A stretch of 64,000 nt of DNA, taken from JAKFWF01 sp963750535. Lineage in GTDB: Bacteria; Pseudomonadota; Alphaproteobacteria; Rhizobiales; Hyphomicrobiaceae. Of the stretch, positions 26,233 through 36,774 are shown one piece after another. How positions within the stretch are numbered: position 1 is the stretch's first letter; every line of letters starts with the position of its first letter. Location of the stretch: NCBI GenBank assembly GCA_963750535.1, contig CAVVRF010000048.1:62001-126000 (forward strand). Reading direction: 5' to 3'. The notes beneath the pieces were generated by a model that was given only the letters and a program-made list of their open reading frames with translations, searched no databases and was not told where the DNA came from. Position numbers and translations under genes: made by a program.

Positions 26233-28422
26233 CTACTTCGCCACCAGCTCGAACTTCGCCGACAGCGTCGCCCCCGAGTTGCCGCCGACGAACACCTCGA
26301 ACGAGCCGGGCTCCACCAGGTAGCGGCCGTCGTCGTCGTGGAAGCCGAGCTCGCCGGCCGGTACCTTCAGACGCACGGTGCAGGTCTCGCCGGGCTGCAG
26401 CGCGATCCTTTCGAACGCCTTCAGGAGGCGCTGCGGCCGGCTGCGGCTCGCCACTAGCTGGCGGACGTAGAGTTGGACCACCTCGTGGCCGGCACGCGCG
26501 CCAGTGTTGGTGACGGGAACAGTGATCTCGACGCTGCCGTCGACCGGCACCTTCGCTTGCGCGATCTCGATCCGCCCAAATGCGAACGAGGTGTAGCTCA
26601 AGCCCCAGCCGAACGGGTAGAGCGGCGCCACCTCCTCGTCGAGGTAGCGCGAGGTGTAGCGCTCGGCGGAGGTCGGTCGGCTGGTCGGCAACTGGTCGTA
26701 AGACATCGGCAGCTGTCCGACCGAGCGCGGGAACGACATCGGCAGCTTGCCGGACGGCGCCACCTCGCCGAACAGCGTCTCGGCGATTGCGGCGGCGCCT
26801 TCGGTCCCCGGGTGCCAGACGACGAGGATCGCGCGGGTGAGCGGAGCCGCGGCTGACAGCACCAGCGGACGACCGGTGCCGAGGACCAGCACCACCGGCT
26901 TGCCGGTTGCCGCCAGCGCCTCGAGCATCTGCTGCTGGACGCCGGACAGCTCGAGCCGGGTGCGGGACGTGCCTTCGCCCTGAAACTCGCAATCCTCCAT
27001 CAGCACGAGCACGACCAGGTCGGCGGCGCGGGCGGCGGCGATGGCCCGGTCGCGGTCGGCGAATGCCTGCCCGCAATGCGTGGTGAAACCCGGTGCATAG
27101 TCGATCGACTGCCCGGGCCGGGCACGTGCCCGCATCTCCTTCAGCAGGGTCGACGTCTCGGGCGTGGCGTCGCCGGACGCCTTCAGCCACGACTGGTCGT
27201 ACTCGGTCGCGGCGGAGGCGCCGATCACCGCGACGCGTCGGGTGGTGGGTGCGATTGGCAGTGCATCGCCCTCGTTCTTGACGAGGACGAACGACTGTCG
27301 GGCAGTCTCGCGGGCGACCGCGCGAACGGCGGCCTGGTCGGGAAGCGGTGGCAGAGGGGCGTCGGCCGGCCGGTCGAACAGGCCGATCGCGAGCTTGACG
27401 CGCAGGACGCGCCGTACCGCCTCGTCGATCGTCGCCGGCGCGAGCCGCTCGGCGTGCACCTCGCTTGCCAGGTGGCGGGAGTAATGCTCGCCGACCATGT
27501 CCATGTCGATGCCGGCCTTCAGCGCGCGGCGCGCGGCCTCGATCGTGTTGCCGGCGACGCCGTGATTGATCAGGTTGCCGATCGCGTCGAAATCCGATGT
27601 CACGTAGCCGTTGAAGCCGAGCCGCCCGCGCAGGATGCCGGTCAGCAGCCGCCGGTCGGCCGAGGCCGGCGAGCCGTTCACCGTGTTGAACGCGGCCATC
27701 ACGGTCTCGGCGCCGGCGTCGATGGCGGCTTTGAACGGCGGCAGGTGGCGGTCGAACAGCTCGGTCACCGGGATCGGCGCATCGTTGTAGTCGCGCCCGC
27801 CTTCGGCGGCGCCGTAGCCGACGTAATGCTTCACCGCCACCGCGAGGCCACCGGCTCGATAGCCGCGCGTGCGCGCCGCGGCCATCGCCGAGCCGAGAAA
27901 GGCATCCTCGCCGGCTCCCTCGATCACGCGGCCCCAGCGCGGGTCACGCGACACGTCGACCATCGGGCCGAACGTCCAGTTGATGCCGGCGTGGGCGGCT
28001 TCGCGGGCGACCATCTCGGCGGAGCGCGCCGCTTGCCCGGGGTTCCAGGTGGCGGCCCAGGCCAGCGGTACCGGATGGGTGATGCGAAAGCTGTGCACGG
28101 CGTCGAGGCCGATGATCAGCGGGATGCCAAGCCGCGTGCCGGCGGCGGCCTCGCGGAAGCCGCGGATCTCGTCCGGCTTGACGACGTTCATGATCGCGCC
28201 AGATCGCCCGGCGCGCACCTCGTCGATCTGCAGCGACGTGCGCTCGTCGCGGGCGAGCAGGTTCAACTGCCCGATCTTCTCCGCCAGCGTCATGCGCGCG
28301 AGCAAGGCGTCGATGCGCCGCTCGGCGCCGGCATCGAGAGCGAGGCGCTCTGCCCGCGCCGAAGGCGGGACAGCCATGACGGCGAGCAGCGTGAAGAGGA
28401 TGGCGCGTGCGATCGGGATCAT
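26233..28422 (-). CDS. GH3 beta-glucosidase, periplasmic (BglX-like)
   Basis: 729-residue exported glycoside hydrolase. The signal peptide is MIPIARAILFTLLAVMAVPP, cut after ARA. The N-terminal barrel has KHYVGYGAAEGGRDYN and the nucleophile Asp in YVTSDFDAIGNL. The sandwich domain follows (PGKLPMSFPRSV-like segment), with a C-terminal fibronectin-like domain (LKVPAGELGFHDDDGRYLVE). It hydrolyses terminal beta-linked glucose or related sugars. The gene is convergent with ugpC and divergent from the EamA transporter. Confidence 0.93.
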   Translation of the reverse strand: MIPIARAILFTLLAVMAVPPSARAERLALDAGAERRIDALLARMTLAEKIGQLNLLARDERTSLQIDEVRAGRSGAIMNVVKPDEIRGFREAAAGTRLGIPLIIGLDAVHSFRITHPVPLAWAATWNPGQAARSAEMVAREAAHAGINWTFGPMVDVSRDPRWGRVIEGAGEDAFLGSAMAAARTRGYRAGGLAVAVKHYVGYGAAEGGRDYNDAPIPVTELFDRHLPPFKAAIDAGAETVMAAFNTVNGSPASADRRLLTGILRGRLGFNGYVTSDFDAIGNLINHGVAGNTIEAARRALKAGIDMDMVGEHYSRHLASEVHAERLAPATIDEAVRRVLRVKLAIGLFDRPADAPLPPLPDQAAVRAVARETARQSFVLVKNEGDALPIAPTTRRVAVIGASAATEYDQSWLKASGDATPETSTLLKEMRARARPGQSIDYAPGFTTHCGQAFADRDRAIAAARAADLVVLVLMEDCEFQGEGTSRTRLELSGVQQQMLEALAATGKPVVLVLGTGRPLVLSAAAPLTRAILVVWHPGTEGAAAIAETLFGEVAPSGKLPMSFPRSVGQLPMSYDQLPTSRPTSAERYTSRYLDEEVAPLYPFGWGLSYTSFAFGRIEIAQAKVPVDGSVEITVPVTNTGARAGHEVVQLYVRQLVASRSRPQRLLKAFERIALQPGETCTVRLKVPAGELGFHDDDGRYLVEPGSFEVFVGGNSGATLSAKFELVAK

Positions 28423-28511
28423 GCAATAGGTCGAGTTCTGCCGACGGAGCGGCGTATCAAGCACAACTGCAAGCGCCCGTCGACCTCTCGGGTGGAGACG
28501 CAAGACTTCGA

Positions 28512-29354
28512 ATGGATCCCTTTGTCTTTTTCGCGGTGCTGGCGGCGGCCGCGTTCCATGCGACGTGGAATGCGCTGCTCAAGGTCAAGCTGCCGCCGCT
28601 GTTGGCGATCTCGCTGATCTCGGTGGGATGCGGCATCGTCGTGCTGCCGCTGATTCCATTCGTCGGCTGGCCTCGGGCGGAGGCGTGGCCGTTCATCTTC
28701 GGCTCGCTGTTCGTCCACCTGTTCTACTATTCGGCGCTGGCCGAGGCCTACAAGTCCGGCGATCTTGGCCTTGTTTATCCGATCGCCCGCGGCTCGGCGC
28801 CCTTGCTGACGGCGATCGGCGCCTACCTGATCGCCGGCCAGGAGCTCGGTTTGTTCGGTTGGCTTGGCGTCGCCGTGCTCGCGGCCGGCGTGCTGGTGCT
28901 GTCGCGCAGGGGCGGCGGCGCCGCGCTGCCGGATCCGCGCTCGGTCGGCTTTGCCCTGCTGACCGCCTTGACGATCACCATCTATACGCTGATCGACGCC
29001 TTCGGCGCACGGCATGCCGGCTCGGCGCATGCCTATTCGGGCTGGCTGTTCGTCCTCGACGCAATCATGATGCTGGCCTACGGGCTGATACGGTTTCCGG
29101 CCGAGTTCGTCGCCGGCATGAGGAGCGACTGGAAGCTCGTCATCATCGGCGGCGGACTGTCGGCGGCCGCCTACTGGACGGCGATCTGGGCGATGACGGT
29201 CGCGCCGATCGCCCTCGTCGCGGCGCTGCGCGAGACGAGCGTGCTGATCGCCGCCGGCATCGGCATCGTGTTCCTGCGCGAGCCGGTGGTTCCGGCGCGG
29301 ATCGCGGCTGCTGTCCTGGTGGTGGCCGGAATGATGCTGATCCGGCTCAAATAG
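28512..29354 (+). CDS. EamA/DMT-family transporter
   Basis: 280-residue membrane protein with ten hydrophobic segments arranged as two five-helix repeats. The first repeat starts FFAVLAAAAFHATWNALLK and the second FALLTALTITIYTLIDAFG, the usual EamA pattern. Family members export metabolites or amino acids. The ATG at 28512 is preferred over earlier starts, which lie in the GH3 promoter region. The substrate is unknown. Confidence 0.9.
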   Translation: MDPFVFFAVLAAAAFHATWNALLKVKLPPLLAISLISVGCGIVVLPLIPFVGWPRAEAWPFIFGSLFVHLFYYSALAEAYKSGDLGLVYPIARGSAPLLTAIGAYLIAGQELGLFGWLGVAVLAAGVLVLSRRGGGAALPDPRSVGFALLTALTITIYTLIDAFGARHAGSAHAYSGWLFVLDAIMMLAYGLIRFPAEFVAGMRSDWKLVIIGGGLSAAAYWTAIWAMTVAPIALVAALRETSVLIAAGIGIVFLREPVVPARIAAAVLVVAGMMLIRLK

Positions 29355-29379
29355 GGCTCGATCCGGCGGCGGGCGGCGA

Positions 29380-31079
29380 TCAGGGCAGGCGCGGCTTTTG
29401 CTCGGCGAGCGACGCCTCGTGCGCCTGCTCCTGGTCGCGCAACCGGCTGTCGCGCAGCTCGCCGGCGGCATCGAGGATCGCATAGGCAACCGAGGTGAGG
29501 TGCGAGTTGATCCGCTTGAGATCGCGGATCACGTCGAGATGGATCGAGCTCGTCTCGATCGATTCGGCGCGCCCGTCCCGCAGCCGCGCGAAGTGACGGT
29601 CGGCAGCCTCGAACTCGTGCGCGCGCATTGACGTCTTCTCGCGCAGCAGGCGACGGGCAAGCGTGATGTCGCGCGTCGCGAACACGTTGAGCGCGAGCCG
29701 CATGTTGTCCATCACCTGGGCGTGGAAGCCCTTGAGCTCGGCAAGTCCTTCGGCCGAGAACTGTAGCCGCTTCTTGATCTTCTTGGCGGCGAGCTCCATC
29801 AGGTTCTTGTCGATGATGTCGCCGATGTGCTCGAGGTTGGTGGTGAAGGTCAGGATCTCGACATAGCGGCGGCTGTCCGCCTCGCCCATCTCGGACTTCG
29901 AGATCTGGATGAGGTAGAGCTTGATCGCCTCGTGCAGCGCATCGACATTGTCGTCGGATTTCTCGATCTCCTTGACGATCTTGAGGTCGTTGCCCTCGAT
30001 CGCCGGCAGCGATCGCCGCAGCATGTCGAGCACCACGTCGCCGACGTGCAGCGTCTCGCGCATCGCGCTGCCGAGCGCCTCGTTCGGCGAGTCGAGAACG
30101 GTGGGGTCGAGGTGTCGCGGCAGCGTCTGGTCGATCGGCTGCGGCGGCTCCGGCAGCAGTTTCGTGATCAGGTTCGCGAACTGGTCGAGCATCGGCAGGA
30201 ACACGAGTGCCACGGTGATGTTGAAGGCGGTGTGGAAGTTCAGCACCACGCGGCCCGGATCGCTGCCCAGTGCCGACAGGTGTCCGGCGAGCCAGCCGAT
30301 GAACGGGATCGCGACGAGCCCAACCGCCGCGCGCGCCGCGAAGTTGCCGAACGGTACGCGTCGCGCCGCCACCGGTGAGCCCGACAGCGCGATGAATGGC
30401 GCCACCGCGCCGCCGATGTTGGCGCCGAGCACGAGGGCGATGGCGAGGGGCGGCGCGATCGAGCCGCCGGCGGCCAGGGCCATGACGAACAACACCATGG
30501 CGAGGCTCGAATGGGCAAGCCAGGTCGCGAGCGTACCGACGATCACGGCGATCAGCGGTTCCGACCCGAGGGCCGCCAGGATCGTCTGCACCGTCGCGCT
30601 GCCGCGCAGCTGCTCCGGAAACATTGCCGAGCACGGATAGCGCCATCAGCATCAGCGCCAGCCCGATCGAGATCCGCCCCATGCTCTTGATGCGATCGTT
30701 CGAGGAGGCGTTGAACGCGACGACGCCGAGCAAACATGAAGCCGGCCCACAGCCACTTGACGTCGAATGCGAAGACCTGCGCGACCAGGGTGGTGCCGAC
30801 GTCGGCGCCGAGCATGATCGCGAGCGCGATCGGCAGTGTCAGCAGGCCGCGGCCGGTGAACGAGGCCAGCAGCAGCGCGGTGGCGGTCGCGCTCTGCAGC
30901 ACGCCGGCGACGCCGATGCCGGTGCCGAATGCCACGGCGCGATTGCGCGAGGCGTGATTGAGGACGCTGCGCAGGGTGGCACCGAAGGTGCGCGTCAGGC
31001 CGGTGCGCACCATGCGAACGCCCCACAGCAGCAGGGCCACGCCGCCGAGCAGCGTCAGCAGAATTTCACTTCCAGCCAT
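29380..31079 (-). CDS. Na/phosphate cotransporter family protein with PhoU-like domain, two frameshifts as written
   Basis: Membrane transporter of the Na/Pi-cotransporter II family (NptA-like) fused to a C-terminal PhoU-type helical domain. The N-terminus reads MAGSEILLTLLGGVALLLWG, followed by the paired Q-S-A/T-A-T motif (LQSATATALLLASF) and, later, a second repeat with SSLAMVLFVMALAAGG. The C-terminal part (residues about 330-560) is soluble and helical. As written the frame breaks near 30725 and near 30625, leaving a stretch with no sensible protein between. The total of 1700 nt is two more than a multiple of three. It lies divergent from phnW, so it may handle the phosphate released there. 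Confidence 0.88.
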
Positions 31080-31299
31080 CACAGTCCTTGAGCAGTTTCG
31101 GGCGGCCAGCAGCCCGCCGTGAATTTGCGAGCCTTGGATCTGTCGACATCGAGCGCCGGATTGCAACACAAATGTGGCCTCGGCGGGCCCAGGTATAGAT
31201 AGAACCGATGCCACCAATCGAAACGGCGTATTGGATCTATGATTGCGGTTTCGCTAGCGTGGCGCGAACTCGAAGATCACATCATTGGAGCAGTGGACC

Positions 31300-32463
31300 A
31301 TGAGCGCGACGACGACGGCCAAGAAAGGCGCCTCGGAGACCGGCGATCCGCTGCTGCTGACACCCGGTCCGCTCACCACGTCGAAGTCGGTGAAGTCCGT
31401 CATGGTGCATGACTGGGGCTCGCGCGACGCGACGTTCCTCAGGATCAATCGAGAGGTGCTGGAGCGGCTGCCCGAAATCGTGCATGGCGCCGCGACCCAC
31501 GTCACCGTGCCGATGCAGGGCTCCGGCACCTTCGCCGTCGAGGCGATGCTGACCACCTTCGTGCCGCCGGCCGGCAAGGTGCTGCTGCTGATCAACGGCG
31601 CCTATGGCCAGCGCGCCAGGAAGATCCTCGAGATCGCCGCCGCGCCGTCGTCGTGCACGAGACGGCGGAGGACACGCCGCCCGATCTCGCCAGGCCGTCG
31701 AGCGCGATGCTCGAGGCGGACGCCGCCATCACCCATGTCTTCGCGGTGCATTGCGAGACGACCAGCGGCATCCTCAATCCGATCGACGAGATCGCGGCTC
31801 TCGCCGCACAGCACAGCCGGCGCTTCCTGCTGGACAGCCATGAGCGCCTTCGGCGCGCTGCCGATCGACGCGCGGACGATGCAGGTCGACGCGCATCGCC
31901 GCCTCGTCCAACAAGTGCATCGAGGGCGTGCCCGGCCTCGGCTTCGTGATCTGCCGCAAGGCGGCGCTGGCCGAGACCAAGGGCAATGCGACGACGCTGG
32001 TGCTCGATCTGCACGACCAGTGGCAGAACTTCGTCAAGACCGGCCAGTACCGCTTCACGCCGCCGATCCACGTCATCGTGTCGTTCCACCAGGCGCTGAG
32101 GAGTTCTTCGCCGAGGGCGGCGCAGCCCGGACGCGGCGGCCGCTACGCCGACAACGGCCGGGTGCTGATCGACGGCATGCGCGCACTGGGCTTCAAGCCG
32201 CTGCTGCCGCGACAGCCTGCAGGCGCCGATCATCGTCACCTTCCACATGCCGAACGATCCGCAATTCAAGTTCCAGGCGCTTCTACGACGCGCTGAAGGA
32301 TCGCGGCTACGTGATCTATCCCGGCAAGCTCACGGTGGCGGACTAGCTTCCGCATCGGCTGCATCGGCCGGCTCTATCCCGAGCACATGCGGGCGTTCCT
32401 TGCGGCCGTCGCGCGAAGTGCTCGCCGAGCATGGGCGTCACCGACTGGCAGTCAGCGGCCTGA
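31300..32463 (+). pseudogene. phnW: 2-aminoethylphosphonate:pyruvate aminotransferase, about ten one-base shifts as written
   Basis: PLP enzyme that converts AEP plus pyruvate to phosphonoacetaldehyde plus alanine. The first 110 codons are clean (LLLTPGPLTTSKSVKSVMVH, VPMQGSGTFAVEAML). Shifts then fall near 31640, 31838, 31894, 32098, 32131, 32210, 32280, 32344, 32411 and 32430. Between shifts the peptides remain family-like: FAVHCETTSGILNPIDEI, SSNKCIEGVPGLGFVI (with the PLP lysine), IIVTFHMPNDP and YPGKLTVAD. Frame-corrected, the protein ends near the TGA at 32461. The retained coding quality suggests sequence error rather than decay. It heads a run with phnA, phnY and an AEP importer. Confidence 0.85.
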
Positions 32464-32484
32464 AGCGTCGCGACCAGGCCGATC

Positions 32485-33764
32485 ATGGTCGAAACTCGAG
32501 CAGCGACCGCAACGACGGCAAGTCATCCGTCAACGGCCGCGACGTATCGCATGGCCGAAGGCGCCGACGGTCGTCATCTGCATCGACGGCTCGGAGCCGG
32601 GCTACATCGAGGCGACGATCGAGGCAGGCCGCGCGCCGACCTTCGCCCGCTTCATGAAGGATGGCGCGCAACCTGCTGGCCGAGTGCGTCATTCCGAGCT
32701 TCACCAACCCGAACAACCTGTCGATCGTCACCGGCCGCCCGCCGGCGGTGCACGGCATCGCCGGCAACTACTTCTTCGATCCGGCGACCGAGCAGCGAAG
32801 TGATGATGAACGACCCGAAGTTCCTGCGGGCGCCGACCGTCCTGCGGCGCTTCCACGATGCCGGCGCCAAGGTCGCGGTCGTGACCGCCAAGGACAAGCT
32901 GCGCGCTGCTGCTTCGGCAACGGGCTCGACTATGCGCTCGGGCCGCGCCATCGCCTTCTCGTCGGAGAAGGCCGACAAGGCGACGCAAGAAGGACAACGG
33001 CATCGACAACGTGCTGCGAGTTCGTCGGCAAGCCGGTGCCGGACGTCTATTCCGCCGATCTGTCGGAGTTCGTGTTCGCCGCCGGCGTCAAGCTGATGGA
33101 GACGTGACCGGCCGGACCTCATGTATCTGTCGACCACCGACTACGTCCAGCACAAGGCCGCGCCCGGGCACGCAAGCTCGCCAACGACTTCTACGCCATG
33201 ATGGACGGCTACCTCGCCGCGCTCGACACGCTCGGCGCCGTCGTGGTCGCCACCGCCGACCACGGCATGAACGACAAGCATCGATGCCGAAGGCGAAGCG
33301 CCGACGTCATCTATCTGCAGCGATCTCTCGACGAGTGGGTGGGCAAGGGCAAGACACGGGTCATCCTGCCGATCACCGATCCCTATGTCGTCCATCACGG
33401 CGCGCTCGGCTCGTTCGCGACCGTGCTACCTGCCGGCGGGCCTCGACATTGCCGACCTGACGAAGCGGATCAAGGCGCTCGACGGCATCGATGTCGCACT
33501 GTCGAAGGCGGAAGCCTGCGAGCGCTTCGAGCTGCCGGCCGACCGCATCGGCGACATCGTCGTCATCTCGACCAAGCACAAGGTGCTCGGCACCGCGCGC
33601 GACAAGCACGACCTGTCCGGCCTCGACCGAGCCGCTGCGCAGCCATGGCGGCCTCACCGAGCAGCGCGTGCCGCTGATCGCCAATCGCCGCCTGAAGCTG
33701 CCGGACGGTCATCGCCTGCGCAACTTCGACGTGTTCGACGTCGCCCTCAACCGCGTCCATCTGA
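32485..33764 (+). pseudogene. phnA: Phosphonoacetate hydrolase, many one-base shifts as written
   Basis: Zinc-dependent alkaline-phosphatase-fold enzyme that splits phosphonoacetate into acetate and phosphate. Frame-corrected, landmarks are present in order: VVICIDGSEPGYIEATIEAG (metal Asp), SFTNPNNLSIVTGRPPAVHG (nucleophile Thr), YLSTTDYVQHKAAPG (metal Asp/His) and VVVATADHGMNDK (metal Asp/His). More than fifteen single-base shifts occur between 32540 and 33765. The end is placed at the TGA at 33762, because one extra C turns the expected VH-stop into a read-through, and the ribosome site AAGGAG of phnY follows directly. The start is ATG 32485. Confidence 0.83.
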
Positions 33765-33776
33765 AGGAGCCACGCC

Positions 33777-35254
33777 GTGCAGGAGAAGATTGCCCGCCCC
33801 AAGCTCCCGATCAAGCGCCACGAGACGATGCGCATCGCCGGCAAGAAGGTCGAGCCGACGAGCATGTCGAGGTGCGCAACCCCTACGACCAACGAGGTGG
33901 TCGGCACGGTGCCGCCGCCTCGCCCGAGCCAGGTGGCGCGAGGCGTTCAGGATCGGCAACGCCTACAAGCCGAAGCTGACCACGCTACGACCGCCAGCAG
34001 ATCCTGCTCAAGACGGCCGAGATCCTCGCCGCCCGCAGGGACGAGATTGCCCGCTGATCACCGCCGAGTTGGGGCTCTGTCTCGAAGGACTCGCTCTACG
34101 AGGTCGGCCGCGCCTACGACGTCTATTCGCTGGCCGGCCAGCTCGCGATCCTCGACGACGGCGAGATCTTTTCCTGCGATATCACTCCGCACGGCAAGCC
34201 GCGCAAGATCTTCACCTCGCGCGGACCGCTGCTGGGCGTGCATCTCGGCGATCACGCCATTCAATCATCCGCTCAACATGGTAGCGCACAAGATCGCGCC
34301 GGCGATCGCGACCAACAACTGCGTGGTGCTGAAGCCGACCGAGCTGACGCCGCTGACCGCGCTGCTGCTGGCCGACGTCGCTCTATGAGGCCGGCCTGCC
34401 GCCGGAGATGCTGTCGGTCGTCACCGGCAATCCGCGCACCATCGGCGATGCGATGATCACCGATCCGCGACGCCGACCTGGTGACCTTCACCGGCTCGGT
34501 GCGGGTCGGCAAGTACATCGCCGACAAGGCCGGCTACAAGCGCCTCGTGCTCGAGCTCGGCGGCAACGATCCGCTGATCGTGATGGACGATGTCCGACGC
34601 CGATCTCGACAAGGCGGCCGAGCTCGCGGTGCAGGGCGCCACCAAGAATTCCGGCCAGCGCTGCACGGCGGTGAAGCGCATCCTCGTCGTCGACAGGATC
34701 GCCGACAAGTTCGTCGAGCTGGTGCTGGCCAAGGCGAAGAAGCTGAAGTGCGGCGACCCGATGGACCCCGACACCGACGTCGGCACGGTGATCCACGAGG
34801 GCGCGGCGAAGCTGTTCGAGGACCGCGTCAGCGATGCCGTGTCGAAGGGCGCCAAGCTGCTGCACGGCAACGACCGCAAGGGCGCGCTGTTCCCCGTCAC
34901 CGTCGTCGACCACGTGCCCTACACCTGCGAGCTGGTGCACGAGGAGACGTTCGGCCCGGTGATCCCGATCATCCGCGTGCCGGCCGACATCGACGAGGTC
35001 ATCCGCATCTCGAACTCGACGGCCTACGGCCTGTCGTCCGGCGTCTGCACCAACCGGCTCGACTACATCACCCGGTTCATCGACGAGCCTCGAGGTCGGC
35101 ACGGTGAATATCTGGGAGGTGCCGGGCTATCGCATCGAGATGTCGCCCGTTCGGCGGCATCAAGGATTCGGGGCTCGGCTACAAGGAAGGCGTGTTGGAG
35201 GCGATGAAGAGCTTCACCAACGTCAAGACCTAGTCGCTGCCCTGGCCGGTTTGA
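33777..35254 (+). pseudogene. phnY: Phosphonoacetaldehyde dehydrogenase, frameshifted and with a late TAG as written
   Basis: Aldehyde dehydrogenase that oxidises phosphonoacetaldehyde to phosphonoacetate with NAD. The GTG start at 33777 follows AAGGAG. Frame-corrected landmarks include SAITPFNHPLNMVAHKIAPA, TFTGSVRVGKYIADKAGYKR, LELGGNDPLIV (catalytic-site Glu) and NSGQRCTAVKRILV (catalytic Cys). About ten shifts lie between 33855 and 35150, the clean stretch being 34590-35085. Near the end, codons reading NVKT are followed by TAG at 35231-35233 where family proteins have Tyr; reading on gives SLPWPV and a TGA at 35252-35254. Confidence 0.85.
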
Positions 35255-35274
35255 TTGCAACTCATTCGATGTCA

Positions 35275-35407
35275 CCCTCGGGCTTGGCCCGAGGGCCCAA
35301 GATGCAGCACACTCGAAGCAGTTGTCGGTAGTGGGCGGTAGTAGAAAATGATCACAGATGCGCTGTCTGGGACTGCGGATGGATGGGTCCTCGGGCCAAG
35401 CCCGAGG
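35275..35407. repeat. Inverted pair of REP-like palindromes between phnY and the Rieske gene
   Basis: The first palindrome has CCCTCGGGC (35275-35283) and GCCCGAGGG (35287-35295). The second has CCTCGGGC (35389-35396) and GCCCGAGG (35400-35407). They are flanked by GTCA / GGGCCC and GGGT / ATGACA, so the second is an inverted copy of the first. Together they resemble a two-hairpin REP cluster. The phn run continues past them, so they may set mRNA stability between phnY and the downstream genes. Confidence 0.8.
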
Positions 35408-35463
35408 ATGACAGCTGCGGGCGGGCGTGCGGCGGCAAGCCAGAGCCGGCGAGGTGCCCGGCA

Positions 35464-36774
35464 ATGACGACGAACGCGCCGACTTATGAATATGATGCGC
35501 CTCGAATTGCACAGCTCAAGGCCGCGTACTCGCGCGGCGGCCCGCTGCAACGTGAGTTCTACACCAGCACCGACGTCTTCAGCGCCGACCTCGACCGCAT
35601 CTGGCGGCGGCATTGGCTCTATGCGGGCCACACCTGCCAGATCCCGAATGCCGGCGACTGGATGACCTGGAACATCGGCTCCGACACGATAGTTCTGACG
35701 CGAGGCGCGGACGGCGACGTTCGCGCCTTTCACAATTCCTGCCGCCACCGAGGCGCGCGGATATGCAGCGGCGAGCACGGCAACAACCGTTTGCTCGTCT
35801 GCCCCTATCATGCGTGGACCTACGAGCTCGACGGCCGGTTGCGGACGCCGACCGAGCGCGAGTTCGGCATCCACCAGGCGAAGCTCGGGCTGCACCCGGT
35901 GCAGTGCCGGGATACCGGCGGATTGTTGTTCGTGGCACTCGGGCCGGACGTCGCTTCGTTCGACCAGGGCGCGGCGGAGATCGCCGAGCAGATGCGCCAT
36001 CAAGGCTTCGGAGAGGCAAGGCTCGCCCATGCCAAACGCTATGTCGTCGACGCCAACTGGAAGCTCGTGTTCGAGAACAACCGCGAGTGCTACCACTGCG
36101 ACAACGCCCATCCCGAATACGTCCAAGGTACCTACGACACCGCCCGCTTCGACGAGGCGAACCTGCCGGAGGTCGACCGGCAGACGGCGCTCGCCAACGG
36201 CCGGTTCGAGGCCCTGGGTCTCGGCAAGGCGGTGGCGGCTTCCGACATGACGGGCAGGTACTGGCGGGTGACCCGCGCCCCGCTGATGGAGGGCTGGCAC
36301 ACGCAAAGCCTCGACGGCACGCCCGTTGCTCCGCTGATGGGGATCTTCCGCGAGCGCAACACGTGGAGCCAGGGGACATTGCGCACCACGGTGTTCCCGA
36401 ATTTCTGGCAGCACGCGAGCGATGATCACGCCGTTGCCACGAGGCTGACGCCGCTCTCGCCATCCACCACCCAGGTCGACGTATCGTGGTTCGTGCACAA
36501 GGACGCGGTCGAGGGCCGCGACTACCAGCTCGACCGGCTGCTGCCGTTCTGGCAGCGAACTTCCGAGCAGGACTGGTCGATCTGCACCGCCAATCAGGCT
36601 GGAGTTTCCTCGCCCGCCTACGTGCCGGGCCCCTACTCCAGGACGCGCGAAACCAACGTCCAGCATTTCGTCGACTGGTACCTCCGCGCCCTCGACGTCG
36701 GCACGCCGGAAGCCAAGCAACCGCCGAAGCCGAAGTGGCGCTCGGCCGGCTATAAGGATCGGCCCGGTGTCTGA
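35464..36774 (+). CDS. Rieske-type oxygenase alpha subunit, glycine-betaine-demethylase-like
   Basis: 436-residue Rieske oxygenase. The [2Fe-2S] ligands are C-R-H in FHNSCRHRGARICSG and C-P-Y-H in LLVCPYHAWTYELDG. The mononuclear iron site is in ENNRECYHCDNAHPEY. That E-C-Y-H-C arrangement is shared with demethylases of quaternary amines such as glycine betaine (GbcA) rather than with aromatic-ring dioxygenases. There is no beta subunit or reductase nearby, so electrons must come from a partner elsewhere. The stop overlaps the start of the FAD enzyme by 8 bp. The placement in a phosphonate run suggests removal of N-methyl groups from a phosphonate; this is inference. Confidence 0.88.
   Translation: MTTNAPTYEYDAPRIAQLKAAYSRGGPLQREFYTSTDVFSADLDRIWRRHWLYAGHTCQIPNAGDWMTWNIGSDTIVLTRGADGDVRAFHNSCRHRGARICSGEHGNNRLLVCPYHAWTYELDGRLRTPTEREFGIHQAKLGLHPVQCRDTGGLLFVALGPDVASFDQGAAEIAEQMRHQGFGEARLAHAKRYVVDANWKLVFENNRECYHCDNAHPEYVQGTYDTARFDEANLPEVDRQTALANGRFEALGLGKAVAASDMTGRYWRVTRAPLMEGWHTQSLDGTPVAPLMGIFRERNTWSQGTLRTTVFPNFWQHASDDHAVATRLTPLSPSTTQVDVSWFVHKDAVEGRDYQLDRLLPFWQRTSEQDWSICTANQAGVSSPAYVPGPYSRTRETNVQHFVDWYLRALDVGTPEAKQPPKPKWRSAGYKDRPGV

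Noticed and set aside
26233..28617. Long plus-strand reading frame opposite the GH3 gene
   Set aside because: Shadow composition; the GH3 frame has an intact signal peptide and catalytic motifs.
31080..31299. Pho box between the Na/Pi transporter and phnW
   Set aside because: The 220 bp were read for CTGTCAT-type direct repeats and none convincing was found, so phosphate control is not claimed.
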